Shown: positions 43,203-52,039 of the stretch, piece after piece
How the letters are laid out: each line of letters opens with the position of its first letter
Position numbering within the stretch: the first letter of the stretch is position 1
Source: Candidatus Bathyarchaeota archaeon
GTDB lineage: Archaea > Thermoproteota > Bathyarchaeia > Bathyarchaeales > Bathyarchaeaceae
DNA length: 64,000 bases
NCBI GenBank assembly: GCA_004376295.1
Contig: SOJZ01000012.1
Location: forward strand, 21,169 to 85,168
Direction of reading: 5' to 3'
Program-made: the position numbers and the translations under genes
Notes under the pieces: model-generated
What the model saw: the letters and a program-made list of their open reading frames with translations, nothing else
What the model was told of the DNA's origin: nothing
Databases searched by the model: none

Positions 43203-43983
43203 CCACAACCCTCCTGTACATTTCATCTACGGATAGTACATCTACACCCAGTTTTTTGAAGTATCGGTAGAGGTTTTCTAAGTCTCTTCGTAGAAATTGG
43301 TGAGCCATGGGATGTTTGCGGGACACCGCTTGTGAAACATCGAACAGAACGGGCTTGTTCTTCCACATCATAACGTTGTATTCGCTTAGGTCTGCGTGCA
43401 CCAGTTCAGCCTTATGATACATCTTCTTTACGTAGGCTAGTAGCCGTCGGTAAACTCGTTCTGGACTCTGGGGAGGGACTTCCTTCATGACAGGAGCGCC
43501 GACCCCGTTTTTCCCGATAAACTCCATGATGAGCACGTTTTTGCTGACAGCGATGGGTTTAGGAGCCTTGACTCCAGCCTCGCGCACACGCCGCAAGTTT
43601 TTGAATTCTTTCCGAGCCCAAGCATAGACGAGGGACCGCGAGTCTCTCCGAACATGGGCGAAGCGTGGGTCACCATCGATGTAGGGAAGCATGCCCTTCT
43701 TGAACTCAGATGAAATAGTTAGGTAAATTTTGATCGCGAGTTCTTCTCCATCCGAATCTTTTCCCCAATAAATTCGAGCTTCCTTTCCAGCTTTCACAAC
43801 ACCATGTATCTCGTCGATTGTTCCCTTGTTTAGAAAGTCGTAGATGGTCATGAGCGTAGAGCGGTCAAAAACTTCTTCCAAAACCTCGAGTTCCTCGCTC
43901 CTTTTTTCTCTCATCAACCTCTTGATTTCATACATCTTCTCCTTGCGCAGTATCTTCTTATCCACTTTTCTTCGAAAAGACAC
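43189..43983 (-). CDS. rio1: Rio1-type serine/threonine protein kinase
   Basis: Rio1 is an atypical kinase/ATPase required for maturation of the small ribosomal subunit. The ~264-residue kinase has the STIDEIHGVVKAGKEA-like P-loop substitute (GVVKAGKEARIYWG), the catalytic lysine in ELAIKIYLT, the catalytic loop LVHADLSEYNVMM and the metal-binding LFDVSQAV in place of DFG. GAGGAGGG precedes GTG 43983; an ATG at 43998 would overlap aIF1A. It is the middle gene of the translation cluster. Confidence 0.93.
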   Translation of the reverse strand: MSFRRKVDKKILRKEKMYEIKRLMREKRSEELEVLEEVFDRSTLMTIYDFLNKGTIDEIHGVVKAGKEARIYWGKDSDGEELAIKIYLTISSEFKKGMLPYIDGDPRFAHVRRDSRSLVYAWARKEFKNLRRVREAGVKAPKPIAVSKNVLIMEFIGKNGVGAPVMKEVPPQSPERVYRRLLAYVKKMYHKAELVHADLSEYNVMMWKNKPVLFDVSQAVSRKHPMAHQFLRRDLENLYRYFKKLGVDVLSVDEMYRRVVGGKR

Positions 43984-43997
43984 TGTAGCCCTCCTCA

Positions 43998-44303
43998 TTA
44001 AATAGAAAGATATCCGTTCTTTCGAAGCCATTCAGCCTGAGATTTTTTGTAACGCCAAACAACGTCACCACGTTTGTGAGATTGGAAATCCCACGGAGAA
44101 ACGAGGACTACGCCCCCTATTCTTATCCAAACTCTCCTCTTCATTTTACCGCGAAGTCTACAGAGGCATTCATGACCATCTTGACATTTCATCAAAACTC
44201 TGTCAAAACCTAACAGTTGCGTAGCTATGTCGAGCACATCGTTCGCGACTGGAAGCACAATATCTTTGATTTCTTCTTCGCTGATGACTTTCTTTTTTCC
44301 CAA
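43998..44303 (-). CDS. Translation initiation factor aIF1A
   Basis: A 101-residue OB-fold factor that binds the small-subunit A site during initiation. Family segments are LGFDRVLMKCQDGHECLCRLRGKMKRRVWIRIGGVVLVSPWDFQ in order. It lacks the long eukaryotic tail, as expected. It starts the aIF1A-Rio1-KH part of the cluster. Confidence 0.95.
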   Translation of the reverse strand: MGKKKVISEEEIKDIVLPVANDVLDIATQLLGFDRVLMKCQDGHECLCRLRGKMKRRVWIRIGGVVLVSPWDFQSHKRGDVVWRYKKSQAEWLRKNGYLSI

Positions 44304-44374
44304 GAAGCCACCTCAAAGACTTCTTCTTTAAAAAGGGGGAGGAACCTTGCTTAAATAGGTTAAGAGGACATTTA

Positions 44375-44680
44375 TCATATTTTAATAATCTGTGCGTGTG
44401 GAATGCCTGAGATCTCTAAAACCGCTTCTGGATGAATCAAGCCATTTTCTATTGCTTTCTTAACGATATTTCGTCCAATCATGTTCACCATAGTGGATTG
44501 CCTCATGAGGTCGACAGCTTCCTCTACACTCATTTTTGGTCCCTCGTAAAACTCTTTTCGTACCTCAAAGACAACTTTTCCGTCGTTCAGGATTTTTCCT
44601 AGCAGTTCGATGTCGCATGTAGCCAGAAGCGTATATTGCCCGCGTCTCTGCACGTTCACGTAGACTTCCAATCTGAGCAC
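44375..44680 (-). CDS. DUF424 family protein
   Basis: The 101-residue protein matches archaeal DUF424 (EVYVNVQRRGQYTLLATCD, then GLIHPEAVLEISGIPHAQI). It lies between aIF2-beta and aIF1A with a one-base gap from the former, as in many archaea, so a role in translation initiation or ribosome biogenesis is likely. Biochemical function is not established. Confidence 0.88.
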   Translation of the reverse strand: MLRLEVYVNVQRRGQYTLLATCDIELLGKILNDGKVVFEVRKEFYEGPKMSVEEAVDLMRQSTMVNMIGRNIVKKAIENGLIHPEAVLEISGIPHAQIIKI

Positions 44681-44681
44681 T

Positions 44682-45092
44682 TTATACTGGTCTTATAGAT
44701 GACTTTGCTCCGCATGCCTCACATATTAAGAAATAGAGCCGTTTCTCTTTAATTATTTTCGTATCTGGTCGTTTACACACTGGGCATATAACGAATTCGT
44801 CAACGTATCTCTTGATGAGTCGCTCAAAGGTGTCATATCTAAATCTCCCTTGGAAAACCAGTCGTGACCTATCTGTGGTTCCAGCGGTGGCCATCTCTCT
44901 GGAAAGAAACTTTAGCAAATGGTGTGGGTCTCTGTTTAGGGTATCACATATTTCTTTGTAGTTTCGAAAAATTGTTCGCATGCCAATAACATGGCAGCGA
45001 GGTTTAGGAATATCGAATCGTTTGTGTTCAAGCACTTCATGTGGAAGTTGCGAACGTGCACGCTTCAGCATCTCTTCGTAATTCATCTTCAT
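44682..45092 (-). CDS. Translation initiation factor aIF2 beta subunit
   Basis: The 136-residue protein carries the aIF2-beta/aIF5 domain (RTIFRNYKEICDTLNRDPHHLLKFL) and a C-terminal zinc ribbon CPVCKRPDTKI...CEACG. With aIF2 alpha and gamma it delivers initiator tRNA. It is the first gene of the cluster. Confidence 0.95.
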   Translation of the reverse strand: MKMNYEEMLKRARSQLPHEVLEHKRFDIPKPRCHVIGMRTIFRNYKEICDTLNRDPHHLLKFLSREMATAGTTDRSRLVFQGRFRYDTFERLIKRYVDEFVICPVCKRPDTKIIKEKRLYFLICEACGAKSSIRPV

Positions 45093-45339
45093 TGTTTTGA
45101 CATCCCATACAGACTTGTCAAGTTGGCAATTGATTGATTCCTTTTAGGAGTTTCTATTCTTGAGTACTTAAACGAAGCGGTAAAATTTGCTGACTCTTAC
45201 TAGCTGTTTGATCGTCTTAGTTTGGTATAGCATGAGTGCTTAAAATGATGGAAAACTACAAGCTCGATGGTCTCTGGTCATTCTGGTCTGCCAGCGTTTT
45301 AACAAAGCTATAGCGATTTTTAAAATCAGTTTAAGGCGA

Positions 45340-45530
45340 TAGTTTAAATAGCGCAGAGCCTACTTTCTACGTGGCGAACGCGCCAGCGGAAGGCGCAATC
45401 GGAGGGACGTAACGTTTCCTTCCCGTAACGCTTCGCTAAAGAGGCGGACGTAAACGGGCGACCTATTGCGATCCAGCGCCTAACAAAAAGGCGTGACGGA
45501 TTCGTAAGGTGATACGAATCGAAATAAACA
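45340..45530 (+). ncRNA. GC-rich leader, candidate structured RNA
   Basis: A TATA-like GTTTAAATAGCG at about 45340-45351 is followed by ~160 GC-rich bases with many complementary blocks (GGCGAACGCGCC, CGGAGGGACG, CGTAAACGGGCG). They precede the integrase start at 45548. The abrupt GC rise between AT-rich flanks suggests a structured RNA or a highly folded 5' leader. No known RNA family is recognised. The region before it (45093-45339) shows nothing. Confidence 0.35.
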
Positions 45531-45547
45531 CAAAGGTGAAAACAAAA

Positions 45548-46750
45548 ATGGAAAAAGATAGAGCAACAGAAGAATGGCTTAATTCGCAGATAAAGACGAC
45601 GAAGGCAACGTACAAAACCCTTTGGCGGTATTTCCTGGAATTCACGGGTTTAACAGGCGACGAAATCTTAGAAAGCCGTAAAGCCGACAAAATGTATAGT
45701 TGGGAAAAACGCGTTTTACAATTTAAAAATTGGATAACGGCAACGAAGGGACTCAGCGAATATACGGCGACAACGGCCGCGCAGGTTGTACGCGGTTTCT
45801 TCAGCTTCTATCGGTTAACGTTAAAATTCAGGCGAACAGAAAGCGCGCGGATAAGAAAAGCCAAACGTAAAACAGAGGATTACCGTTTCAGCGTGGACGA
45901 TTTAAAGCGCATGACCGACGTCGCGGATTTAAAGGAAAAATATGTTATCGTTGCAGGTAAATCGTTTGGTTTGCGCGCAGGAGATTTTCTAAAACTTACC
46001 CGCGGAGATTTAGATCCTTACATTAATAGAGAAGTCCCGATAAGCATCGGTGAATATGGAACGCAGAAAGAAGGCGTTTCAGCGTTTCCGTTTATCGATA
46101 GCGACGCGAAACCTGTAATCAAGTTAATGCTTCAAAACATGAATAGAGAAGGTAGAACGAAGCCTAACGATAGAATGAGGCCGTTTAAAGATAGCATACA
46201 GCTGACGCGCGTGGTGAAAAGAGTCGCTGAAAGAGCGGGCATTGAAACAGGCACGAAAACAGTAAGGTTTCATTGCATGCGAAAATTCCTTATCGACCAC
46301 TTAAGCTCGTATATGAGCGAATCGAAGTGGAAGCAAATTGTAGGAAAGCAAATCAGCGAAGGCGCATACGTTAGCCCAGATACGCTGCGATCGGATTATG
46401 AGCGCGCAATGGTGGAAACGTGTTTCAGCAAGCGCATTGCAGGCGAAGATTTACAGAAAATGGCGAAGGTTGAAGCTTTACGCGCAATGGCGAAACACAT
46501 GGGAATTAAAGGTACAATTACGATCAAAGCGCGGAAGCTCAAGTCGATAGATGACGAAATTAACGAATTAGAAAAATTGCTTGAAAACGCTAAAAGCGAA
46601 AATGAGGATCCAAACGATTGCGCCAACGGTGAACACTGCGCTGAAGCGTTTAAAGAGATCAACGAAGCGGAATTGCTAAGCCATCTTCAAGCTGGTTGGA
46701 AAATCGAATATAAAACCCAAAATGGGAACGTGATAATCCGAAAGGGTTAA
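45548..46750 (+). CDS. Tyrosine recombinase / integrase
   Basis: The 400-residue protein has a core-binding domain (IKTTKATYKTLWRYFLEFTG...) and a catalytic domain: arginine I in GKSFGLRAGDFLKLTRGD, the box FHCMRKFLIDHL, and a C-terminal tyrosine in SPDTLRSDYERAM. GGTGA at 45535-45539 selects ATG 45548; an upstream GTG at 45509 is in frame. Codon use (many GCG/ACG) differs from neighbours and resembles the small genes at 56.9-57.3 kb, which also share a TTAAATAGCG promoter. They may be parts of one element, but no att repeats were found. Confidence 0.82.
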   Translation: MEKDRATEEWLNSQIKTTKATYKTLWRYFLEFTGLTGDEILESRKADKMYSWEKRVLQFKNWITATKGLSEYTATTAAQVVRGFFSFYRLTLKFRRTESARIRKAKRKTEDYRFSVDDLKRMTDVADLKEKYVIVAGKSFGLRAGDFLKLTRGDLDPYINREVPISIGEYGTQKEGVSAFPFIDSDAKPVIKLMLQNMNREGRTKPNDRMRPFKDSIQLTRVVKRVAERAGIETGTKTVRFHCMRKFLIDHLSSYMSESKWKQIVGKQISEGAYVSPDTLRSDYERAMVETCFSKRIAGEDLQKMAKVEALRAMAKHMGIKGTITIKARKLKSIDDEINELEKLLENAKSENEDPNDCANGEHCAEAFKEINEAELLSHLQAGWKIEYKTQNGNVIIRKG

Positions 46751-47054
46751 GCGTTCCCGAATTTTTTTGTTTGAGTTCGTGGGTTTTCCGCTTCTATAAT
46801 GTGTATGCACACGCATCCTAGTTGACAAAACAGAGTTCATTTGGGTTTCCACGTTTTTTCCGGGTTCACGCTGATATCAGGTTCTATAGGCATGAGCGTG
46901 GAGACATCCCCGCAATATTCCCTCTTTTTTATGCGCGTGTACATTCCGTTCATTTATCTTTCCCGGTTCCCTTAGGCAATTCATCGTTGTTGTCAAAAAT
47001 GATAAATATAGATGGATATATGTATGTATACTATTCGTTGGAAGGGAGAAAATA
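46751..47054. other. Intergenic region with subtilase promoter
   Basis: 304 bases. ATGATAAATATAG near 47000-47012 is a probable TATA region for the subtilase gene; GGGAGA at 47045-47050 is its SD site. Nothing else is recognised. Confidence 0.4.
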
Positions 47055-50000
47055 TTGAAGAAAACATTTATCGCCGCTGCAATGGCGGTTTTGCTTTTCC
47101 TTTCGACACTCTCGGTGGTCTTGGTATCCTCAAGTTTAGTCCTCGAAAGCTCAGGCAGGAATCGTGAAAATGCAGTTTCTCCGCAGGAAGGAAGCTATCT
47201 CCCGCTTGTGAAAACGGATCCGATGAAGAGTAGAGGCAATATCGGCATGAGTAGAATGGAAACAGTTCCGTCTTCTCCAGCATCGTTCTCAAGGCATCTT
47301 ATGTGTAAAGATCATGACACAAGCTATAACCCCATTAATCCCACTACAATCTTTTCCCCAAGTGACTCGAAAGCGGAATGTTTGAGTACGGTTTCCATGG
47401 ACAATAAAATCGAATTCAGATGGTATTACAGGAGTGATTCATCTAAGAGTTGGGATCATTACTGGGATTGGAGTGAGAGCCCAGGGCCTGGAAGCTACTA
47501 CTACTGGTGTGCTATTTATGTATCTGGCGATTGGCCTGGAAGCAATTATCCGAGAGCTTGGAAGGTCGATGTGTATCTCGATGATTTATATCACTTTTCG
47601 GAGTATTTTGAGGTAACAGACGGTGGATTGAGTAGTCACGTTACTTGTGAAGACGTTGTGGATGGAAATCCTGTTAATACTAAATCGATATTTTACAAGG
47701 GCACTGACACTAAAGTGCACCACTACATAAGACTCGATCACGTCGCATATTTTAACGACGACAATGACCACTGCCATGATGGAAAAACCATTTGGTATGC
47801 TCCAAGCGGAGGTGAATATCTAACCTATACCTTCTATTGGTCTGACTACAAAGACCAGAACTTGGAGTATGACTATTGGGGCTGGGCTTACGTCGGTAAC
47901 GACTTCATTTCAATAGACGCTAGCACGCCTACAGGAGCCTGGACTGTCGAGTTCTACTTGGACACTTACTACCACAGCGGAAGCATATGGTATGGACCTA
48001 TTGCGACAACCCAGTTTGAAATAAGAGAAGAAGGTCCAAATCATCCTCCAGTGCTGTCTGATGGATATATCGATGGTGATGGCCCATGGTGGGGCTACAC
48101 GGATACCACCTTTCAATTCCTCGTCAAATACACAGATATAGACGGAGATTCAGCGGGAACAAGAGATTGTTGGGTTTATGACTATGATCAATGGTGGCGC
48201 TTCGATATGGATCATCTAGCCGGCAACCCCATTGATGGCGAATGGTTCACAGTGTTCCTAACGGGCTTCTCTTGTGGGACTCATAGTTGCTATTTCTACT
48301 TCACTGATATACATGGGGCAGACCCTCGTTATCCTGAAACTGGGTACATCACATTCACGGCTATTGAGATGGGAAGTGATCTTTATTGTCTGCCGGCAGG
48401 GAGCAAACTTATTGATCCTACGGATCCAAGCACCGACGGCACGAAACTCTTGACTAGTATCAGCCTCAACGGCGGTGGCCAAACAGTGACAGTTAGTCCC
48501 GGCCAGGCTGTATCCGTCAGTTGTACCTATCAACTTTGGGCACCTAGCAACCCCACAGAGCTTGATCAGCTTTTCTTCATCTACTCATGGACTCCAAGTT
48601 GGCCCCCCTCAAGCGACTATTATCATGGAGTCTACCATGGTATGCCTGGTTTGTATCCAGGCGCGTCTGGTTCTGACTCTTTCACTCTAAATGCACCTTC
48701 GAGTTATGGAACCTATTATCTATACTGGTGTAGTGGTTCTCATTACAGCATTCCAGACGCTGTGAATGAGTATGACCAAGAGTTAACCACCTCTGCCCAT
48801 GCAAAAATTATGGTAGGAGAACCCGACATTCGAGTAGAACCTATGAATCTCGACTTTACCATGCCCTACCAAGATACATCGTCCTCAACGACGCAAACCG
48901 GATTTAACATCATCAGCAAATCAACAAATGCTACATCATATGGGTTATCGCATCGAGTAGTGATAGGCTTTTGGAACTCTGAAACTGTTGGATCTGACAT
49001 TGCCAATAGGACGATTACTATGTTGGGGGGCAAGATAGCCAAAATGGATAAAGTGTTAAATTTCACTGTAGTAACTGTTGGAGACGAATGTGAACCATTC
49101 ATAAACAAAATGCTTGATCATCCTTTCGTGCGATATGTGGAGTCAGATCAAATAACGTATACAACTTTCATTCCAAATGATCCAAGGTATTCAGAACAGT
49201 GGGGACCAGCTAAAATCAAGGCACCAAGCGCTTGGGATTTAGAGAAAGGAGAGAACAACATTGTTTTGGCGATAATAGACTCTGGAGTGGACTACAACCA
49301 TGAAGATCTATCTGACAGGTTTGGCGCCCTTAAGGGAACAGACATCGTTAATGGTGATAACGATCCCATGCCCGATCCAAGCATTCCCTATGACGACCAC
49401 GGGACTCACGTCGCCGGAATAGCCGCGGCAACTATAAACAACGGAAAAGGAGTAGCAGGAATTGCCCAGGTAACATTGTTGGCGGTGAAAGTTCTAAATG
49501 GTCGGACTGGCTGGGTGTCTGATGAAGCGGAAGGAATTAGATGGGCAGCAGATAATGGTGCAGACGCCATAAGCATAAGTATAGAGTCTGACAGCCTAAC
49601 CGTCTTAAGAGACGCTTGCCAGTATGCTTGGAACCAGGGAATAGTGACTGTAGCCGCATCTGGAAATGGGGATACAAGGGGAGTCAGGTATCCTGCGGCT
49701 TATGAGACTGTTGTTGCTGTGGGTGCCATAAACCAGAATGACGAACGTTGTAGCTATCCGAGTTGGGGTAGCAACTATGGCCCAGAGCTCGAGTTAGTGG
49801 CTCCAGGATATCAAATACTCTCAACAGTTCTAAACAATAACTACCAAAGTAAGAGCGGGACTTCAATGGCAACCCCTCACGTCTCAGGAGTTGCGGCTTT
49901 AATCTTATCTAACAATCCAGGGCTGACTAATCAACAAGTCAGAGATATCCTTGACAATACAGCAGATGATCTTGGTGATCCTGGTAGAGACGAATATTTT

Positions 50001-51248
50001 GGATTTGGCAGAGTAGATACATATGAGGGAGTCGCTAGTGCTGGAGGATCGAAGCAAATTACTGTATACAACGATGGCAACACTGACCTCCATGTGGTAT
50101 CCATAGAATGCGATGAACCTTGGCTGTCTACTAACTCAACTTCTTTTGTAGTCACTCCAGGAGGTAGTCAAATGATCACCGTCAGTGTTGACAGCGCTGG
50201 TTTGGGCATTGGAGTCTATTATGGAACCAGTTATATATACTCTGATGATCCTGATGAAAATCCAGTTACGGTTACAGTCACGTTAGACATGATAGACGCA
50301 ACCCCGCCTGATGCGCCAATAATTTCGTCTACCACTCATCCAGATGAAAGCCGATGGTATTCGAATAACGATCCTTCTTTGGATTGGAGTGTTCCACCTG
50401 ACGTTTCCGGGATCAAGGGCTATAGCTATTCACTCGATCATTCTTCTGCAACTATTCCTAATACCATTATCGATACTACTTCGAACTCCGTCAGCTTTAC
50501 TGACCTAGCAGATGGGGAATGGTGGTTCCATGTTCGCGCAGTTGACAACGCTGATAACTGGGGCCCAGCTGACCATTTCAGAATCCGGATAGATACAACA
50601 GCTCCTTCATGTTCTATAACACATGCTCCTGGAAGTGATTCTGTCTTCGTAGAAGCAACAGATCCCCTTCCTGGGTCAGGAATATACGCAACATATGTGC
50701 GAATCGATGGCGGTTCATGGACGGAATATTTGGGGGCTGGTCCTGTGGAGATACCTCTCTCTGGAACAGGAAGCCACTCCGTTGAAGCTTACACCGTAGA
50801 CAACGCACACCCAGCTAATGAAGAATCACCTCTAAAGAACCTAACTCTTCATTACCTCACAGTGAATACAAATCCGTCTGGACTAAACAATGCTATGGGA
50901 CAAGGCTGGTACGACCATGGGAGCAACGCCCAGATTACTGTAGACAACGCTTCAGGATACTTTTTTGCCTATTGGTATCTTGATGGTCAAGTGGATGTTC
51001 CCTATTCTACTGATATGAGCACCATAGTGACCATCGATCAACCGCACAATGCCACAGCCAAATTCATTGCGGGCGATGTCGATGGCGATAGAGATGTAGA
51101 CGCTTATGACCTGTTTGAGTTCAGCAAAGCCTACGGATCTTATCCATCCAAACCCAACTGGAATCCAAGCTGCGACTTCAACAGAGACAACAAGGTAGAT
51201 GCGTCAGACCTCTCCGACCTAAGCAAAAACTACGGAAAAACAATCTAA
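47055..51248 (+). CDS. Large secreted subtilisin-like (S8) protease with C-terminal dockerin
   Basis: The 1397-residue protein begins with a signal peptide (KKTFIAAAMAVLLFLSTLS; TTG start 47055). Residues ~60-600 hold Trp/Tyr-rich beta-sandwich-like modules. A fervidolysin-like propeptide (VVIGFWNSETVG...) follows at about 630-710, then the S8 domain with Asp ~742 (IIDSGVDYNHE), His ~782 (DDHGTHVAG), the oxyanion Asn in AASGNGD and Ser ~937 (SGTSMATPHVSG). After it come Ig/fibronectin-like modules and a dockerin-like pair of Ca-binding repeats (GDVDGDRDVDAYDL, FNRDNKVDASDL). The propeptide lying after a 600-residue extension is unusual. Likely role: extracellular protein degradation. Confidence 0.9.
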   Translation: MKKTFIAAAMAVLLFLSTLSVVLVSSSLVLESSGRNRENAVSPQEGSYLPLVKTDPMKSRGNIGMSRMETVPSSPASFSRHLMCKDHDTSYNPINPTTIFSPSDSKAECLSTVSMDNKIEFRWYYRSDSSKSWDHYWDWSESPGPGSYYYWCAIYVSGDWPGSNYPRAWKVDVYLDDLYHFSEYFEVTDGGLSSHVTCEDVVDGNPVNTKSIFYKGTDTKVHHYIRLDHVAYFNDDNDHCHDGKTIWYAPSGGEYLTYTFYWSDYKDQNLEYDYWGWAYVGNDFISIDASTPTGAWTVEFYLDTYYHSGSIWYGPIATTQFEIREEGPNHPPVLSDGYIDGDGPWWGYTDTTFQFLVKYTDIDGDSAGTRDCWVYDYDQWWRFDMDHLAGNPIDGEWFTVFLTGFSCGTHSCYFYFTDIHGADPRYPETGYITFTAIEMGSDLYCLPAGSKLIDPTDPSTDGTKLLTSISLNGGGQTVTVSPGQAVSVSCTYQLWAPSNPTELDQLFFIYSWTPSWPPSSDYYHGVYHGMPGLYPGASGSDSFTLNAPSSYGTYYLYWCSGSHYSIPDAVNEYDQELTTSAHAKIMVGEPDIRVEPMNLDFTMPYQDTSSSTTQTGFNIISKSTNATSYGLSHRVVIGFWNSETVGSDIANRTITMLGGKIAKMDKVLNFTVVTVGDECEPFINKMLDHPFVRYVESDQITYTTFIPNDPRYSEQWGPAKIKAPSAWDLEKGENNIVLAIIDSGVDYNHEDLSDRFGALKGTDIVNGDNDPMPDPSIPYDDHGTHVAGIAAATINNGKGVAGIAQVTLLAVKVLNGRTGWVSDEAEGIRWAADNGADAISISIESDSLTVLRDACQYAWNQGIVTVAASGNGDTRGVRYPAAYETVVAVGAINQNDERCSYPSWGSNYGPELELVAPGYQILSTVLNNNYQSKSGTSMATPHVSGVAALILSNNPGLTNQQVRDILDNTADDLGDPGRDEYFGFGRVDTYEGVASAGGSKQITVYNDGNTDLHVVSIECDEPWLSTNSTSFVVTPGGSQMITVSVDSAGLGIGVYYGTSYIYSDDPDENPVTVTVTLDMIDATPPDAPIISSTTHPDESRWYSNNDPSLDWSVPPDVSGIKGYSYSLDHSSATIPNTIIDTTSNSVSFTDLADGEWWFHVRAVDNADNWGPADHFRIRIDTTAPSCSITHAPGSDSVFVEATDPLPGSGIYATYVRIDGGSWTEYLGAGPVEIPLSGTGSHSVEAYTVDNAHPANEESPLKNLTLHYLTVNTNPSGLNNAMGQGWYDHGSNAQITVDNASGYFFAYWYLDGQVDVPYSTDMSTIVTIDQPHNATAKFIAGDVDGDRDVDAYDLFEFSKAYGSYPSKPNWNPSCDFNRDNKVDASDLSDLSKNYGKTI

Positions 51249-52039
51249 CCAAAAATCCCGTCTTTCATTTCGGTCAATATCTTCCACGTCGTTATGAGGG
51301 CTCAATAATCGCAAAACTGCCGAGATCGATCGGGAATTCTTGACAGAAAAATCAGACCTACTAAGCGTATTCGCCGCGTTGAGATCGCATCAGTTAAGAT
51401 TGTTCTGGCTGTGCGCACGCAATAGAACAGTTTGATTGGAAGCACCGGCAGGCGGCTACATACTCTCCAGATCGCACCGTTACAATGAGCATTCGCGAAT
51501 TTATTAGAATACTGGACTACTTCGTTTACTTCGTTTGGAGGTAGGTACAAGGTAGTAGTTGTTCAAAGAATGGACAAGCCAACGTTATACCTAGAAGCGA
51601 AGCGATCTTTTATGGATTTAGAACAATGGTCTTTTTAGTGGTTACAACATCAAAAAACCACTAAACAAACCACTAAACTCCTTTTTTCTTGCAGAGCATC
51701 AAAAGACAATAAAACTATTGTTGAAATCGTTGAAACTGTAATGGTCTTTGGAAGTTTTTTCAGCTTTGAAAAAAACGTCAGTTTAAGCTTAATTCAAGCT
51801 TCTTTTTCAGAAACATGATTAACTCATGGACAAAACGAGTTTAAAACGGGCTAAGACGCATCTTGTAAACAAATTACTTACAGTAGTTTCAATAAAACTG
51901 CTGGTCAGAGTCTGGTGTTTAGTTGAAAAGTCAGACAAATCAGAAATTCAGAGACAAGAACAAGATGTTTGCTGTCTAATGTTACAGATCTTATCAAAAA
52001 TAGGGAAAGTGGAGGTTGAGTTTTTTGTTTCAACCGTTT
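51249..52039. other. Convergent intergenic region, possible small gene at 51826-52095
   Basis: 791 bases between the two convergent secreted-protein genes. A plus-strand frame from ATG 51826 (MDKTSLKRAKTHLVNKLLTV...) encodes up to 89 residues but runs into the SBP gene on the opposite strand and has no clear SD; I do not call it with confidence. Otherwise no recognised feature. Confidence 0.3.

Noticed and set aside
51302..51550. Minus-strand open frame of 82 codons
   Set aside because: No SD site, no family likeness, low-complexity arginine/cysteine pattern typical of noncoding sequence.
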